Source: Capsaspora owczarzaki ATCC 30864
Lineage: Eukaryota; Opisthokonta; Filasterea
Direction of reading: 5' to 3'
DNA length: 64,000 nt
Assembly (NCBI RefSeq): GCF_000151315.2
Contig: NW_011887304.1
Span: 376,444-440,443, forward strand
This document shows positions 21,501 to 33,960 of the stretch, piece by piece. Both the position numbers and the translations under genes were made by a program. Each line of letters opens with the position of its first letter. Position 1 is the first letter of the stretch. The notes beneath the pieces were generated by a model. It made no database searches. It was given only the letters and a program-made list of their open reading frames with translations, and was not told the DNA's origin.

Positions 21501-21580
21501 AGGACGACGACTGCAGCAAACAACCAGCCCAGCGCAGCGATCGCACCAAAGCGAGCGGCACAGCGTCGCCGCCGTCGCAT
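18516..21580 (-). CDS. TUL1/FLY-type transmembrane RING-H2 E3 ubiquitin ligase
   Basis: Eight minus-strand exons: 21146-21580, 19838-21056, 19552-19725, 19325-19463, 19190-19236, 18959-19098, 18707-18883, 18516-18599, giving 804 residues with all phases matching. An Arg-rich signal sequence or anchor (about 1-35) leads a large lumenal region containing a GLFKGQW motif. A multi-pass membrane segment follows with EVSMFYTRM, FWVPQIAHNSVR, TRLIAPLY and LLLQDMLGSRFF, all matching the TUL1/FLYING SAUCER family. The chain ends in a C-terminal RING-H2: CVVCMNE, then PCSHIFHTDCLQRWMDVKMQ, then CPTC. Family knowledge: yeast Tul1 is the E3 of the Golgi Dsc complex that degrades membrane proteins; plant FLY1 acts on pectin-methylesterification machinery. 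The intron 18884-18958 is only 75 nt, a multiple of three with no stop, so reading through it would insert 25 residues just before the RING. Confidence 0.88.
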
Positions 21581-21949
21581 CAGAGCAAATCTAAGGAAGA
21601 GGAGGAGGACGAGGAGCTGATTGCCCGCCTGCTCTGCCGAGGGGGTGGGGTGGGGTTTGTGAGGGGTGCGGTTGGAGGGTTGGGAAAGGTCGGCACTGAT
21701 CTGCTGAGATAGAAGGGACTGAGTTGCTCAGAAACATGAGATGGCATAGAATTGTTTTTAATAGAACTACCATTGTTCACTGTGGCAAGCCAATAATCAA
21801 TCATCACCATCACCATCATCATGCATAGCATAGAAATAAGAAAACACACAACATTCAACTTCTATCAAACATCATCAACCCGGAAAAGCAGCAGCAATCC
21901 GATAAACAGCTTCAACTCAACAACGAAAAGCAAGGGGAGGACCGCTCCT
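21581..21949. other. Intergenic between TUL1-like start and kinesin stop
   Basis: About 370 bases holding the TUL1-like promoter and the kinesin 3' UTR. A short CAT/CAC-rich stretch lies at about 21800-21825. I see no coding sequence. Confidence 0.5.
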
Positions 21950-24900
21950 CTACTTTTTGGATGCGCGGGTTCGCGTGCGGCCGGCGATCGGCGACAAGAG
22001 ACGCTCAATCGGAGCGGCAGCAACGGTGGCGTGCAGACGCATGTTGCTGGGCGAGTCCGCCATGCCGGAGGTGCCATTGAGCAGCTTGGAGGTTGTGGCA
22101 GGACGCGCCATCAGCTTGCGAGTGCCAGCCTTGGTTGGCTTTGCCGCAACATCCGTCTTGGCAGCAGCAGCAGCAGCACCAGCGGCAGTTTGTGCGGCCT
22201 CTTCAGCCACTTCCATTGCAGCCTGGTAGTTGCGCGTCGCAAACACCTTCTTCATGATTGGCGAGTTGCGCAATGCCGCGTACACTCGACCTGAGGCAGA
22301 CCCTGGATTGCCGGGAGACGAGGGAACAGCAGCCTCGGGCAGCTTGAGCGACCGCTGCGTTGGCTTTCGACCAACAAGACCGGGGGTTTCTGCAGGCGAT
22401 GCAGTTGCCGACGCGGACTGCTGCAAGGGCGACAAGGGCGATCGAACGTTGAGCGCGCTGGCAGCTGCAGATTTGGACGTCTTGTCCATGGCGCAATAGT
22501 ACGAATTGTTGCGCTGCGAGCTGCGCGATGCCGAGCCAGGCTCGTCGTCCAAGTTGCCCATGTCACTGATGCGACGCGGCGGAGACTTTTCTGCGGCCTC
22601 AATGATGGCATCAGCAACGACAGGAGTGTCTCCACCCGAGGTCGAAGCTGCAGAAGAAGCCGGTGCCACACTGCTGCGTCGCTTCTTTCGGCCACCTTCA
22701 ACAGGCGTCACACCAGCCGAAGGAGCTTGTTCGTCAGCTCCACCTGTCTCGCCAGACCTGCGTTTCGCGGAGGTTCGCTTGGGTGCAGCAGCCACAGAAG
22801 AAGTATCAGCAACAGCAGCAGCAGAAGCAGCGGCCGCCTTCCCACGGCGCTTTGAAGCAGCAGCAGCAGCCATCGCATTCGCTGCGGCCGCTTCAGCAGC
22901 GGTCAGCGGCACTGTGTTTTTGGCAATCTGCTCGCGCTCGAGTTCTCGGAGCGAGGCATCAGCAAGGTGCTCCAGCTCATCCACAGCAGCGCGTGCGGAA
23001 GAAAAGTCGCTGGGTCGCACCGCCTTGAATGGGCTGGCAGTTGTGGTTGTTGTTGTTGCTGCTGCTGCTGCTGGGGCACTGCTGGATGCAGCATTGTGTT
23101 CTTGCAACTGAGCACGCAGCAGAGTCACTTCCTCGGCAAGGGAAGCCAGCTGGGCCTCGATCGCACGAGCAACAGCGTCGGTCACTTGCTGTGAAACACC
23201 GTTGAGGGTAATGTGCACCACGGCGGAAGCAGCTGTTGACTTGAACTTTTGGAGCTCGGCATCCATCGCTTGCTGCTCCTGAGCCATGGTTTGCAGCTCC
23301 TGAATGGCCTGTTCCAAGTCTGAAACCATGCTTTTCGCTTTGGCCTCTGCAGCCGCGGCTCTGGTCTCGGCAGCGGTTGTCTTGGACCCGGCTTGAGCCT
23401 GTGCTTGCAGGGCCTCGGCGCGCGCCGCTGCAAGCTCTGCAGTCAAGGCCTCGACTTCGGCCACTCGGGCAGTCAGCTCGGCCGAAAGCTTGGCTTTCAG
23501 GGACAACAGCTCCTCGGACTCGTCGGCCTTCTCGCGCAGCGCATCCATCGTTTCTTCAGCGCTGCGCAGCTTGGCAGACAAGCGGTGGTTTGTATCGGCG
23601 TGGCCCTGGACGGACTCTTGCAGCTCTTGGATTTTGACTTGCTGCGACTCGAGGGTGCAGCGCAGCGTGGCAAGCGACATGCGACGGCCCTCGTCATCCA
23701 CAATATCCAGCAGCTCGGCCGAGGAAGCGGCGGGCAACACCTGGGCTGCAGGCTGCTGGGACTCGGCTTGACTCGAGGAGCTCGCGAGCGACTTGCGGCC
23801 TACCGCGTTGGGCACGAGTGACAAGCGGCCCAGCGACGGACGAGAGCCATCGATATCCACAATGGACAGTCGAGTCTGACGGCGAACGAGCTGCGAACGA
23901 CGCTCTTCGATGATGCGCGTGTAAATGGCGACAGTGTCGTCCAGCCTGTCGTTCATGCGGTCGTTTTCCTCGGTGAGAATGGCCTTGAGCGACTCTTCCC
24001 ATTCAGCCTGCTGCTCCATCATTTCCTGGGCCACCTCGGCGCGCAGCTGTGCCTCCATGGCAATGAATCGCTCGTCTGCCTCTCGCTTTTCGCGAAGCAA
24101 GTCCTGAATGAAGCCGCGCAGACGCTCGACCTCAGCCGCATCGCTGGCCGACGCCTCGACAAGCCGCTTGACGGCCTTATCGTCCACCAATGAGGTCAAG
24201 CCCGTGTCAATCTTTGGCAGAATGTTCTTGAACGTGGTGACCTCTTGCGCGGTCGCCGAAAACCCAAGCACATGGGACGTTTCGTCGCAGTCCGACACGC
24301 TGGGGTTGATGTTGACAATCATTCCCACATGGCAGGAGACCGAGTTCTCAGCCAAAAAGTTGTGAAGAATGTGGGTCAGCTTGCTCTCGCGGTACGGGAC
24401 GCGCATCAGAGTGACACGCGGTGGCGGATTGATCTTTGAAGCGGCCAGCATGCGCTGCTGGTTGATCTGCAGTGCTCGCAAGACCATGCCGAGATTCATG
24501 AGCGACGAGTTGATGGAGCATGCCTCGTTGAAACGATCACCCGTGTTTTTGGTCTTGCCAGATCGCTCCGATCCTGCCAGGTCGAAGAAGGCCATGCTGG
24601 ACGCAAACGCATTCGTCAGGTCGTCCTCGCTCAGGGAGCGCACAATCTTGATGGAAAAGATGCAGTGGCTCCGACTCGAAGCGCTGTTCAACAGAGTGGA
24701 GGCCACCTGGCGAGCTCGTTGGCCAGAGCGCAACACACGGTAGGCCTCTTCGACCGAAAAGACACGGATTTCGCGCACATTCTTCATGTAGACATTCTGC
24801 TGCGCGTCGCTTCCGAGCTTGAGACTGGGCCGAGCCTTGCCTTGGACTGGAGCCTGCAGAAGGTCGTACAAGTTTTCATTGTACACCTCGACGTAGCTCA

Positions 24901-26338
24901 CCCAGACAGAGTACCTGTAGCGGTAGTCGGTCTTGAAGGCGCGCTTTTCCTGGCCTGTGGCGCGAGCTTTGCTCTCAGCATCAGCGACAATGTGCGAAGC
25001 GCTCTTCTCGTCCATAAAGCGGCCGCTGAGGACGTGGTGACGAAACTCGTTCTCTTGGGCCTCTGCCTCGGGGCTGAGCAGCTGCACGTCGTTGAAGCAC
25101 TTTGGCTTGAGGCGGGAGTTCCTCAGCTGACGGCCTGCAACGCCATTAAAGACATACTCGACAGATCGCGGCAACACACCCTCGGCATTCGGCGCGCCTT
25201 GCATGGTGTATGTTTTGCCAGCGTTCGTCACGCCGTAGCAGAGGAGGACGCAGTTGTGGCCCTGCTCGACGTCTTGGAGCAGAGGCAGCGTTGTCTTGTC
25301 AAAGGTGGCCCGCTGGTCCGTCTCTGGTCCCATCACGGCCGTGAACTTGTATTGCTGCTCTTTGGTCAGTGTGTGCGCGTTTGCCGGCGGGTGCAAGATG
25401 ACTGAGGATTTGTTGACAATCTCCACGCAGCTGCCTCCAGACGAAAGCTCCACGGCGGTGAGCGGTCGAACGCGAAGATAGACGTGGATGGGCTCGCGCA
25501 GCGATCCAGCTTCGTCGTCCGCGTTGTTGTTGTTGTTGTTGTTGCCCTGGATCATGGTTGAATCGAGACTGTCGTCGGCGACAGCAGACTCGTCGCTTTG
25601 GTCGAGCGAGGAGTCGTCGTTGATGCCTGACACGTCCATTTCCATCGTCATGATGGGCTCTGGCTGCTTGGAGAGGTGGGCGTCTGAGGCGACAGCAGCG
25701 GCTGGCTTGGCAAACCTCGTCGCAGTCACTGTGCCAGGCTCCTCATCCTCGTTATCGTCGTCATCAGACGCACTGTCGTCCTCCATGTCTTCTTGATGTG
25801 TGAGGGCTGCGACGCGTGGGTCGACCTGGGAGGTGGCCATGATTGTGTCGTTCAAATCCCGCGAGCCGAGCACGCTCAGTGCCGACGGACCGCCCACCAT
25901 CGGCGTCTGGAAGAGCTTGCGCTGAGCTCGATAGAACGCAGCAGCTGGGTCCTTGGCTCTCGACTTCTCGTCCTGGTCGTCCTCGTCGTCGTCGTCGTCG
26001 TCGGAAGCGTCGTCCTCACTGTCGGAGCGGTCTCCGTCGCGGCCTCCGGGCAAGACCGTCCCGTCGTTCGCATCGTCCTCGTATGTATCCATCATTGCAT
26101 ATGCAGGTGCAGCAGCAGCAGCAGCAGCAGCGGGAACAGCAGCAACGGGAACAGCAGGCTGAGCGGACTTGCCCGTTTGAATTTTTTGAATCGCGCCGTT
26201 ACTGTTTCGCAATGCATTTTCAGCGTTTGCGTCGCGCAGCCCTCCCGCAGCACCAGCACCAGCACCAGCACCAGCAGTGGACGTGGCAGTGGTTGTGGCA
26301 GCTGGCTTGACGGGCAGAGGCGCCTGGAAGCGTGTCAT
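21950..26338 (-). CDS. Kinesin-6 family motor (KIF20/MKLP2-like)
   Basis: Single exon, 1,462 residues. An N-terminal extension of about 280 residues is disordered and acidic. The motor domain (about 283-700) begins at IHVYLRVRPL. Its P-loop, YGVTNAGKTYTMQG, is the kinesin-6 variant (KIF20A has YGVTNSGKT). Switch I is NSASSRSH and switch II is DLAGSERSGKTKNTG. A large insertion (about 400-470) sits between the P-loop and the YVEVYNENLYDLL strand, as expected in kinesin-6. VLGFSATAQEV closes the motor. Heptad-rich coiled coil runs roughly 715-1080, then a Ser/Ala-rich tail with NLS-like RRGKAAA and GGRKKRRSS patches. Family knowledge: kinesin-6 motors act at the central spindle in late mitosis, and KIF20A carries the chromosomal passenger complex to the midzone. 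KIF20 versus KIF23 is decided by the P-loop and end-of-motor motifs and remains less certain. Confidence 0.88.
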   Translation of the reverse strand: MTRFQAPLPVKPAATTTATSTAGAGAGAGAAGGLRDANAENALRNSNGAIQKIQTGKSAQPAVPVAAVPAAAAAAAAPAYAMMDTYEDDANDGTVLPGGRDGDRSDSEDDASDDDDDDEDDQDEKSRAKDPAAAFYRAQRKLFQTPMVGGPSALSVLGSRDLNDTIMATSQVDPRVAALTHQEDMEDDSASDDDDNEDEEPGTVTATRFAKPAAAVASDAHLSKQPEPIMTMEMDVSGINDDSSLDQSDESAVADDSLDSTMIQGNNNNNNNADDEAGSLREPIHVYLRVRPLTAVELSSGGSCVEIVNKSSVILHPPANAHTLTKEQQYKFTAVMGPETDQRATFDKTTLPLLQDVEQGHNCVLLCYGVTNAGKTYTMQGAPNAEGVLPRSVEYVFNGVAGRQLRNSRLKPKCFNDVQLLSPEAEAQENEFRHHVLSGRFMDEKSASHIVADAESKARATGQEKRAFKTDYRYRYSVWVSYVEVYNENLYDLLQAPVQGKARPSLKLGSDAQQNVYMKNVREIRVFSVEEAYRVLRSGQRARQVASTLLNSASSRSHCIFSIKIVRSLSEDDLTNAFASSMAFFDLAGSERSGKTKNTGDRFNEACSINSSLMNLGMVLRALQINQQRMLAASKINPPPRVTLMRVPYRESKLTHILHNFLAENSVSCHVGMIVNINPSVSDCDETSHVLGFSATAQEVTTFKNILPKIDTGLTSLVDDKAVKRLVEASASDAAEVERLRGFIQDLLREKREADERFIAMEAQLRAEVAQEMMEQQAEWEESLKAILTEENDRMNDRLDDTVAIYTRIIEERRSQLVRRQTRLSIVDIDGSRPSLGRLSLVPNAVGRKSLASSSSQAESQQPAAQVLPAASSAELLDIVDDEGRRMSLATLRCTLESQQVKIQELQESVQGHADTNHRLSAKLRSAEETMDALREKADESEELLSLKAKLSAELTARVAEVEALTAELAAARAEALQAQAQAGSKTTAAETRAAAAEAKAKSMVSDLEQAIQELQTMAQEQQAMDAELQKFKSTAASAVVHITLNGVSQQVTDAVARAIEAQLASLAEEVTLLRAQLQEHNAASSSAPAAAAATTTTTTASPFKAVRPSDFSSARAAVDELEHLADASLRELEREQIAKNTVPLTAAEAAAANAMAAAAASKRRGKAAAASAAAVADTSSVAAAPKRTSAKRRSGETGGADEQAPSAGVTPVEGGRKKRRSSVAPASSAASTSGGDTPVVADAIIEAAEKSPPRRISDMGNLDDEPGSASRSSQRNNSYYCAMDKTSKSAAASALNVRSPLSPLQQSASATASPAETPGLVGRKPTQRSLKLPEAAVPSSPGNPGSASGRVYAALRNSPIMKKVFATRNYQAAMEVAEEAAQTAAGAAAAAAKTDVAAKPTKAGTRKLMARPATTSKLLNGTSGMADSPSNMRLHATVAAAPIERLLSPIAGRTRTRASKK

Positions 26339-27068
26339 GATTGAATGCAGAGAAGAGAAATCGAAAAAGGATGAAAGGGGAAAAAATGAAACAAGAAAAA
26401 AAAAAGGCGGGAAAAATTTGAAAAAAAAAAAAGTAAACTGCGCAAAAAAAAAAACAGCAAAAGCAACGAGCTGGAAATGCTTGCATTTTGGTCGAGGAAA
26501 CGAACGAACGAAGAGGTCATTTGAAAAGCAACTCGCGTTTAGATGCTAGATGATTCAACTCATTGGCCAAAGCAAGAATTGGTCTCGAATTTGATTTTCA
26601 ATTCGCCGAAATGAGACGCTACAAACCACATTTCATCGCACCCGACGCTCTCCGCTGTTGAGACGAATGTGTTGCAAATATGATTTTGAGTTGATTTTGT
26701 TTGTGTTCGGGGCGTGTGAAGGAACGAGGCGGGCTTCGAGCGTGTGCAAAAGCTCTCGAAACAAATTCTACGAGGTGCTCGAGCTGTTTGGACGCCTTTT
26801 TTTGCTTGCAGGCGGCGAAGGTATTCATGCTTGAACAAGGGCATGGTGTTGACAGTGAGTTAACGCGCCTGGAAATTCTGGCCACCGTACACGATAAACC
26901 AGAATCGGGTTATGAAACACAGCTCTCACCTTTGCCAATGTCACGTTGTTTTGTAGCAAGTCGGACTTTCGAGCTGTATCATCTCGCCATAATACTATAT
27001 TGTTACTATATTCAACAGCAAACACGCACAAAGCGTCAAAATTATCTACACACAAATCCACGACGCGC
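26339..27068. other. Intergenic region upstream of the kinesin gene
   Basis: About 730 bases between the kinesin start and the stop of the orphan gene, both on the minus strand. A/G-rich near 26340-26460. It should contain the kinesin promoter. I see no convincing exon in any frame. Confidence 0.5.
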
Positions 27069-27992
27069 TCAATACTCTTTGGCCGGACCGCCACGCGAAA
27101 TGAACGCTGCAGCATCCTCGTCTTCGGACTGGCGCGGCTCGGGTGCTGGCCTCGGCGTGCCAAAGTGGGTCACCTCGACAGAAGGGTCGAGCCGGAGCAC
27201 GTCGCCTTCCACCTCGGGCACCGTCCAGCTGACCGTTTCCGCGAGAGCCGACGACGACTCGGCGGCGGGCGATTGTTGCTTCGCCACCATCCGTGAGTCG
27301 ACTTTGGGGATGACTTGAGGCTGCGGTTTTCTTGCGACAGACCCAGAGTGCAGGCTTCGTGCGGGCGGGGCGCGGAAGAGCACGGCATGGACATGGTAGG
27401 GCTGCAAAGTTATCGGATTGATCGCCACGGACGTTGCCGTCACCACTCCAATCCCGCGCACCTCCACGTTGGCAACGCGCTGGCCCTGGTGGTGCGGAGG
27501 CTGCTGCTGGGCCACATTCGAGCTCGCCGCGGCCGCGCTCGACGACGGAAGCGCCATGCGTTGAAATGCCTCAATGTCGTCGTTCATGTTGGATGTGCTG
27601 CCGGCTTTGTTGCTCAGAACGTTCATCTTTCCTGCATCCGGCAGGCCAAGCGTGGTGGTCGCGGATGCGGCAGCACTGGCGTCCGGCAACGAGGTCAATG
27701 AGACGCGACCCGCAGAAGCCAGGGAGGAAGACGAGGAGGACGCCGAAGGAGGTCCGTCGCGGTAGGACGTGGTACGAATTGAAGCAGGTTGCCGTGGTGC
27801 GTTTTGGTTTTGAGTCGTCGTCGTCGTCGTCGGAAGCGTCGCCGAGGTTGGTTCGAGTAGTGACTTGGGCTTTGCAGATGCGCTGGCAGTCGCCGCAGAA
27901 GACCGCGCGGCTGAGGCGGATTGCGTTGTCACCGGAGTAGCGGCGCGCTTAGCGGTTCCGCTCAGCACACGCTCGACAAACTTTCTGAGCAT
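27069..27992 (-). CDS. Orphan protein of unknown function
   Basis: Single exon, 307 residues, starting MLRKFVERVLSG with a basic amphipathic N-terminus. Most of the chain is Ser/Ala/Thr/Pro-rich and probably disordered. One more ordered segment (about 165-215) reads VANVEVRGIGVVTATSVAIN and continues into a beta-like YHVHAVLF stretch; a second ordered-looking segment is TVSWTVPEVEGDVLRL near 245-262. It ends FISRGGPAKEY. I do not recognise a family. The N-terminus could be a weak mitochondrial presequence or simply a helix. It is divergent from poly(A) polymerase, with about 255 bases between the starts, so they may share a bidirectional promoter. An additional upstream exon is possible. Codon use resembles the neighbours, which supports a real gene. 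Confidence 0.55.
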   Translation of the reverse strand: MLRKFVERVLSGTAKRAATPVTTQSASAARSSAATASASAKPKSLLEPTSATLPTTTTTTQNQNAPRQPASIRTTSYRDGPPSASSSSSSLASAGRVSLTSLPDASAAASATTTLGLPDAGKMNVLSNKAGSTSNMNDDIEAFQRMALPSSSAAAASSNVAQQQPPHHQGQRVANVEVRGIGVVTATSVAINPITLQPYHVHAVLFRAPPARSLHSGSVARKPQPQVIPKVDSRMVAKQQSPAAESSSALAETVSWTVPEVEGDVLRLDPSVEVTHFGTPRPAPEPRQSEDEDAAAFISRGGPAKEY

Positions 27993-28246
27993 TTCGATAG
28001 CTTGGATGTGTTTACTTTTTTGTGAAAAGGAAGATTGACGATAGGGTCAAAAGCAACCAAAAAGCAAATCGTGAAATGACAAAGTGAGACACAGCTGGTC
28101 TGAGCTTTTTGAACTTTGGACAGGTTGCAGCTGTGATTGGGAGGCTTTTCATCACTAATCACATCAAGTACAGTACGTTTAATATTTTTGCTCTTGCTCG
28201 TCACATTAAAAATCTCAGATTCTCAGTCCTCCATTATCTTGTTGCC

Positions 28247-31602
<3,356 letters not shown>

Positions 31603-32207
31603 TGAGCAAGGGGAGATTGTGTTTGGCAGAGGATGTGTTTCTCGAGGTCAGAGCCTGAGCTGAGAAGGCATAGTTTCTGCAGACGGCAGTTTGTAAATTC
31701 GATGCATGATAGTGACGGCACGATGCTGATTCGAAGAGCTGGCAATTTTTTTTGAAGCTTTCGAGTTGATCCGTTTTCTTGCTCGCCCGTTCCCACTCCT
31801 TCCCCCCCCCCTCTTTTTGTTTGGAAACATTTCTCGCTACACGGTTCAGGTTACCTCTCAAGCTCTGACTCCCATTATGTTTTGTTGTTTGAATTTATGC
31901 CACTGGTTTGTGTATTCAAGCTCGTTTTTGTCGTTCGCGCTGATCAAACCCCATGAATAAAGATAAAACAACTTTATTTTCGCACAACTGGTCAAACTGG
32001 TTTGCACTGATTTGAGGGTCCGGTTCGGAAAAGGGTTGTTGCAATTCTGTACAGCATTGTTTGATCATACGTTGCCTTCGTTCTGACGAAGGCCGCTTTC
32101 GAGAGTGGCTCACAGCTGTGTTGAAGCTGAGAGCGAGCGAGCGCATCATGCATCAAGCGTGTCCTTGAGCGAGTCAAGCAGTGCAAGTCGGGGTCGAGAT
32201 GAGCACG
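31603..32207. other. Convergent 3' intergenic region
   Basis: About 600 bases between the stops of poly(A) polymerase (+) and the Z-alpha gene (-). It holds both 3' UTRs; an AATAAAG-type sequence sits near 31955. I see no gene. Confidence 0.5.
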
Positions 32208-33636
32208 TCACCGCACCATAGGAATTGGATCAGTCTCAATGGAGAACGACAGAGTCAGCTCGGTCGGAACAACCACTGGAAGTGACGAAAGAAACTTGCG
32301 GGTGTCCTCATCAGAGTAAGTGAAGCGTGTGTCGATCTTGTATCCGACAGCTGTGCCTTCAGTCTGGCGACGATACAGTTTGCTCGGAAGCTGACCGATA
32401 GCCCTTTCCCGCTCAGGCGAGTCCGTGGCGGGACCCACATCAGCGCAGGAGCAACAATTCACCTTGATGTGGATTGCACCTGTTTTGACGCGATACACAG
32501 CCTGTGCCACGGTCCAGACAAGCAGAGCGGCGCGAGCACCTTGCTGGAGAGCCTTCAGTACCTTTGCCGGAGCACACGAGGCCTTGATCTCATGAATCGT
32601 GCAGCTAAACGCGACATCGTTGCTTTTCGTCCATTCGGTGATCATGTCGATTTCGACGGTTGTGCTTGGACTAGTCCAAAAGTTTGCCTGTGGTCAGAGC
32701 ACGGCAAGACCTATGTGAGCAAACTCCTCAAACTCGAACACTTTCCAGGCGAGCGGCGTTACCTTTGCTTCTTCTTTGAGAGTCTTAGCAATGAGGAGAG
32801 CCACTGACGACTCGTAGTCGCCCGGAAACTGCTTTGAACCCAGGTTGACAAGCGTCGTGGTTTTCGTTGGCTCGAACCACACGTTGCCGTTTTGAACTTC
32901 TCGTTCAAAAAGCTGCTGGATTAGCTTGATCTGAGTTGCATTCGGCCATAGTGAGCAAAACGCATGGGTCAGAAGCAAGAGAGCGCTTAGAAACGGAGAA
33001 ACTTACCAAGCAGTCATTCTTGCATCCGACTCCAGTCACACGCGGCTTCAGATCTTTCGCGAGCAGTTTGAGGTCTGCCAGAGTTCGTAACTCGACGTTG
33101 TTGAGGTTCTGAGGGTACTTGCTTTGCCAGTGTTTCTCTGCCTGAGCACCCCGCACGTCGGAGGTCATCATATCGCGAAGTTTGTTGATGTCCCTGTCAA
33201 CAAGCGCCGCATGCGCTGCAGGAACCGCAGTCGTCGCAACACCAGGAGCTAGGTCATCAACCCGCGCGGGCTGGATTGGCGTGAGGGTCGAGGTCGCGGA
33301 AGTCAAAGCTGCTTGAGGCCGCCGAGGCGAACGATGGGAAGGAGGGGTTGGTGGCGGTGACGGCATTGGCGAGCTGACCGCCGCGGCCGCCGAAGCCACC
33401 GCTGAAACGGGGACACGCGGCGAGGCTGGAGGATAGACTTCAGGCCCATACCAAAGCGGACGAGAGCCGGTCTCGCGGCGAACAATTTGCCCAGCCTTTT
33501 CAAGGGCGTACAGTGTTGGGTTGATATCCTTTTGTGTGACTAATTTGGCTTGCTTTGCCACAGCCAAAGCATCGACACCAGAGTTTTTCAGAACAAAGTC
33601 GAGCGCAGTCTGCTCGAGAGGCGGAGGAGTCTTCAT
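32208..33636 (-). CDS. Z-alpha (Z-DNA/Z-RNA binding) domain protein with unknown C-terminal region
   Basis: Three minus-strand exons: 33007-33636, 32763-32930, 32208-32687, giving 425 residues, all phase-0 junctions. Residues about 7-63 form a winged-helix Z-alpha domain. The recognition helix reads KDINPTLYALEKAG, with Asn39 and Tyr43 in the spacing of ADAR1 Asn173/Tyr177. The beta wing ends in RPLW, with Pro60 and Trp62 matching ADAR1 Pro193/Trp195. The wing appears one residue longer and ADAR1 Pro192 is Arg here. A Pro/Ser/Ala-rich linker spans about 64-140. The remaining residues form a globular-looking region with segments such as NVWFEPTKTTTLVNLGS, FPGDYESSVALLIAKTLKE and AVYRVKTGAIHIKVNCCSC, which I do not recognise. 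Family knowledge: Z-alpha domains sense left-handed nucleic acid in ADAR1, ZBP1, PKZ and poxvirus E3. No deaminase, kinase or dsRNA-binding domain is evident. Confidence 0.75.
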
Positions 33637-33960
33637 TGATATTTTGATGAGTGCGCTTTGCCTTTTCAAAAAAATTGTACTTTTTGGGACGAGGATGGAG
33701 TACTCTTGCAGCCTGATGACATCACTCTGACCCAAGTTGATCCGGTTTTGATTGTGGAGTACAAAAAGCAAGTTATGAAAATGCAAACGACTGTGAAGGT
33801 GTTCCGAGCTTGTGTCACCAAAGTGCACAAGAGTTGGAGAAAGCTACCAAACTGGAAAATTGGATTGAAACTTCCGAGCCAATCTTTATGAATTGTCAAG
33901 GAACAACAAGTCTGGAAATTTGCTCCTCGATCTAGGGTTGATTCGCCCCTCACAGTGAGC
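33637..33960. promoter_or_regulatory. Short intergenic region upstream of the Z-alpha gene
   Basis: About 320 bases between the Z-alpha start and the ABHD stop, both minus strand. It holds the Z-alpha promoter and the ABHD 3' UTR. I see no coding exon or motif. Confidence 0.45.
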
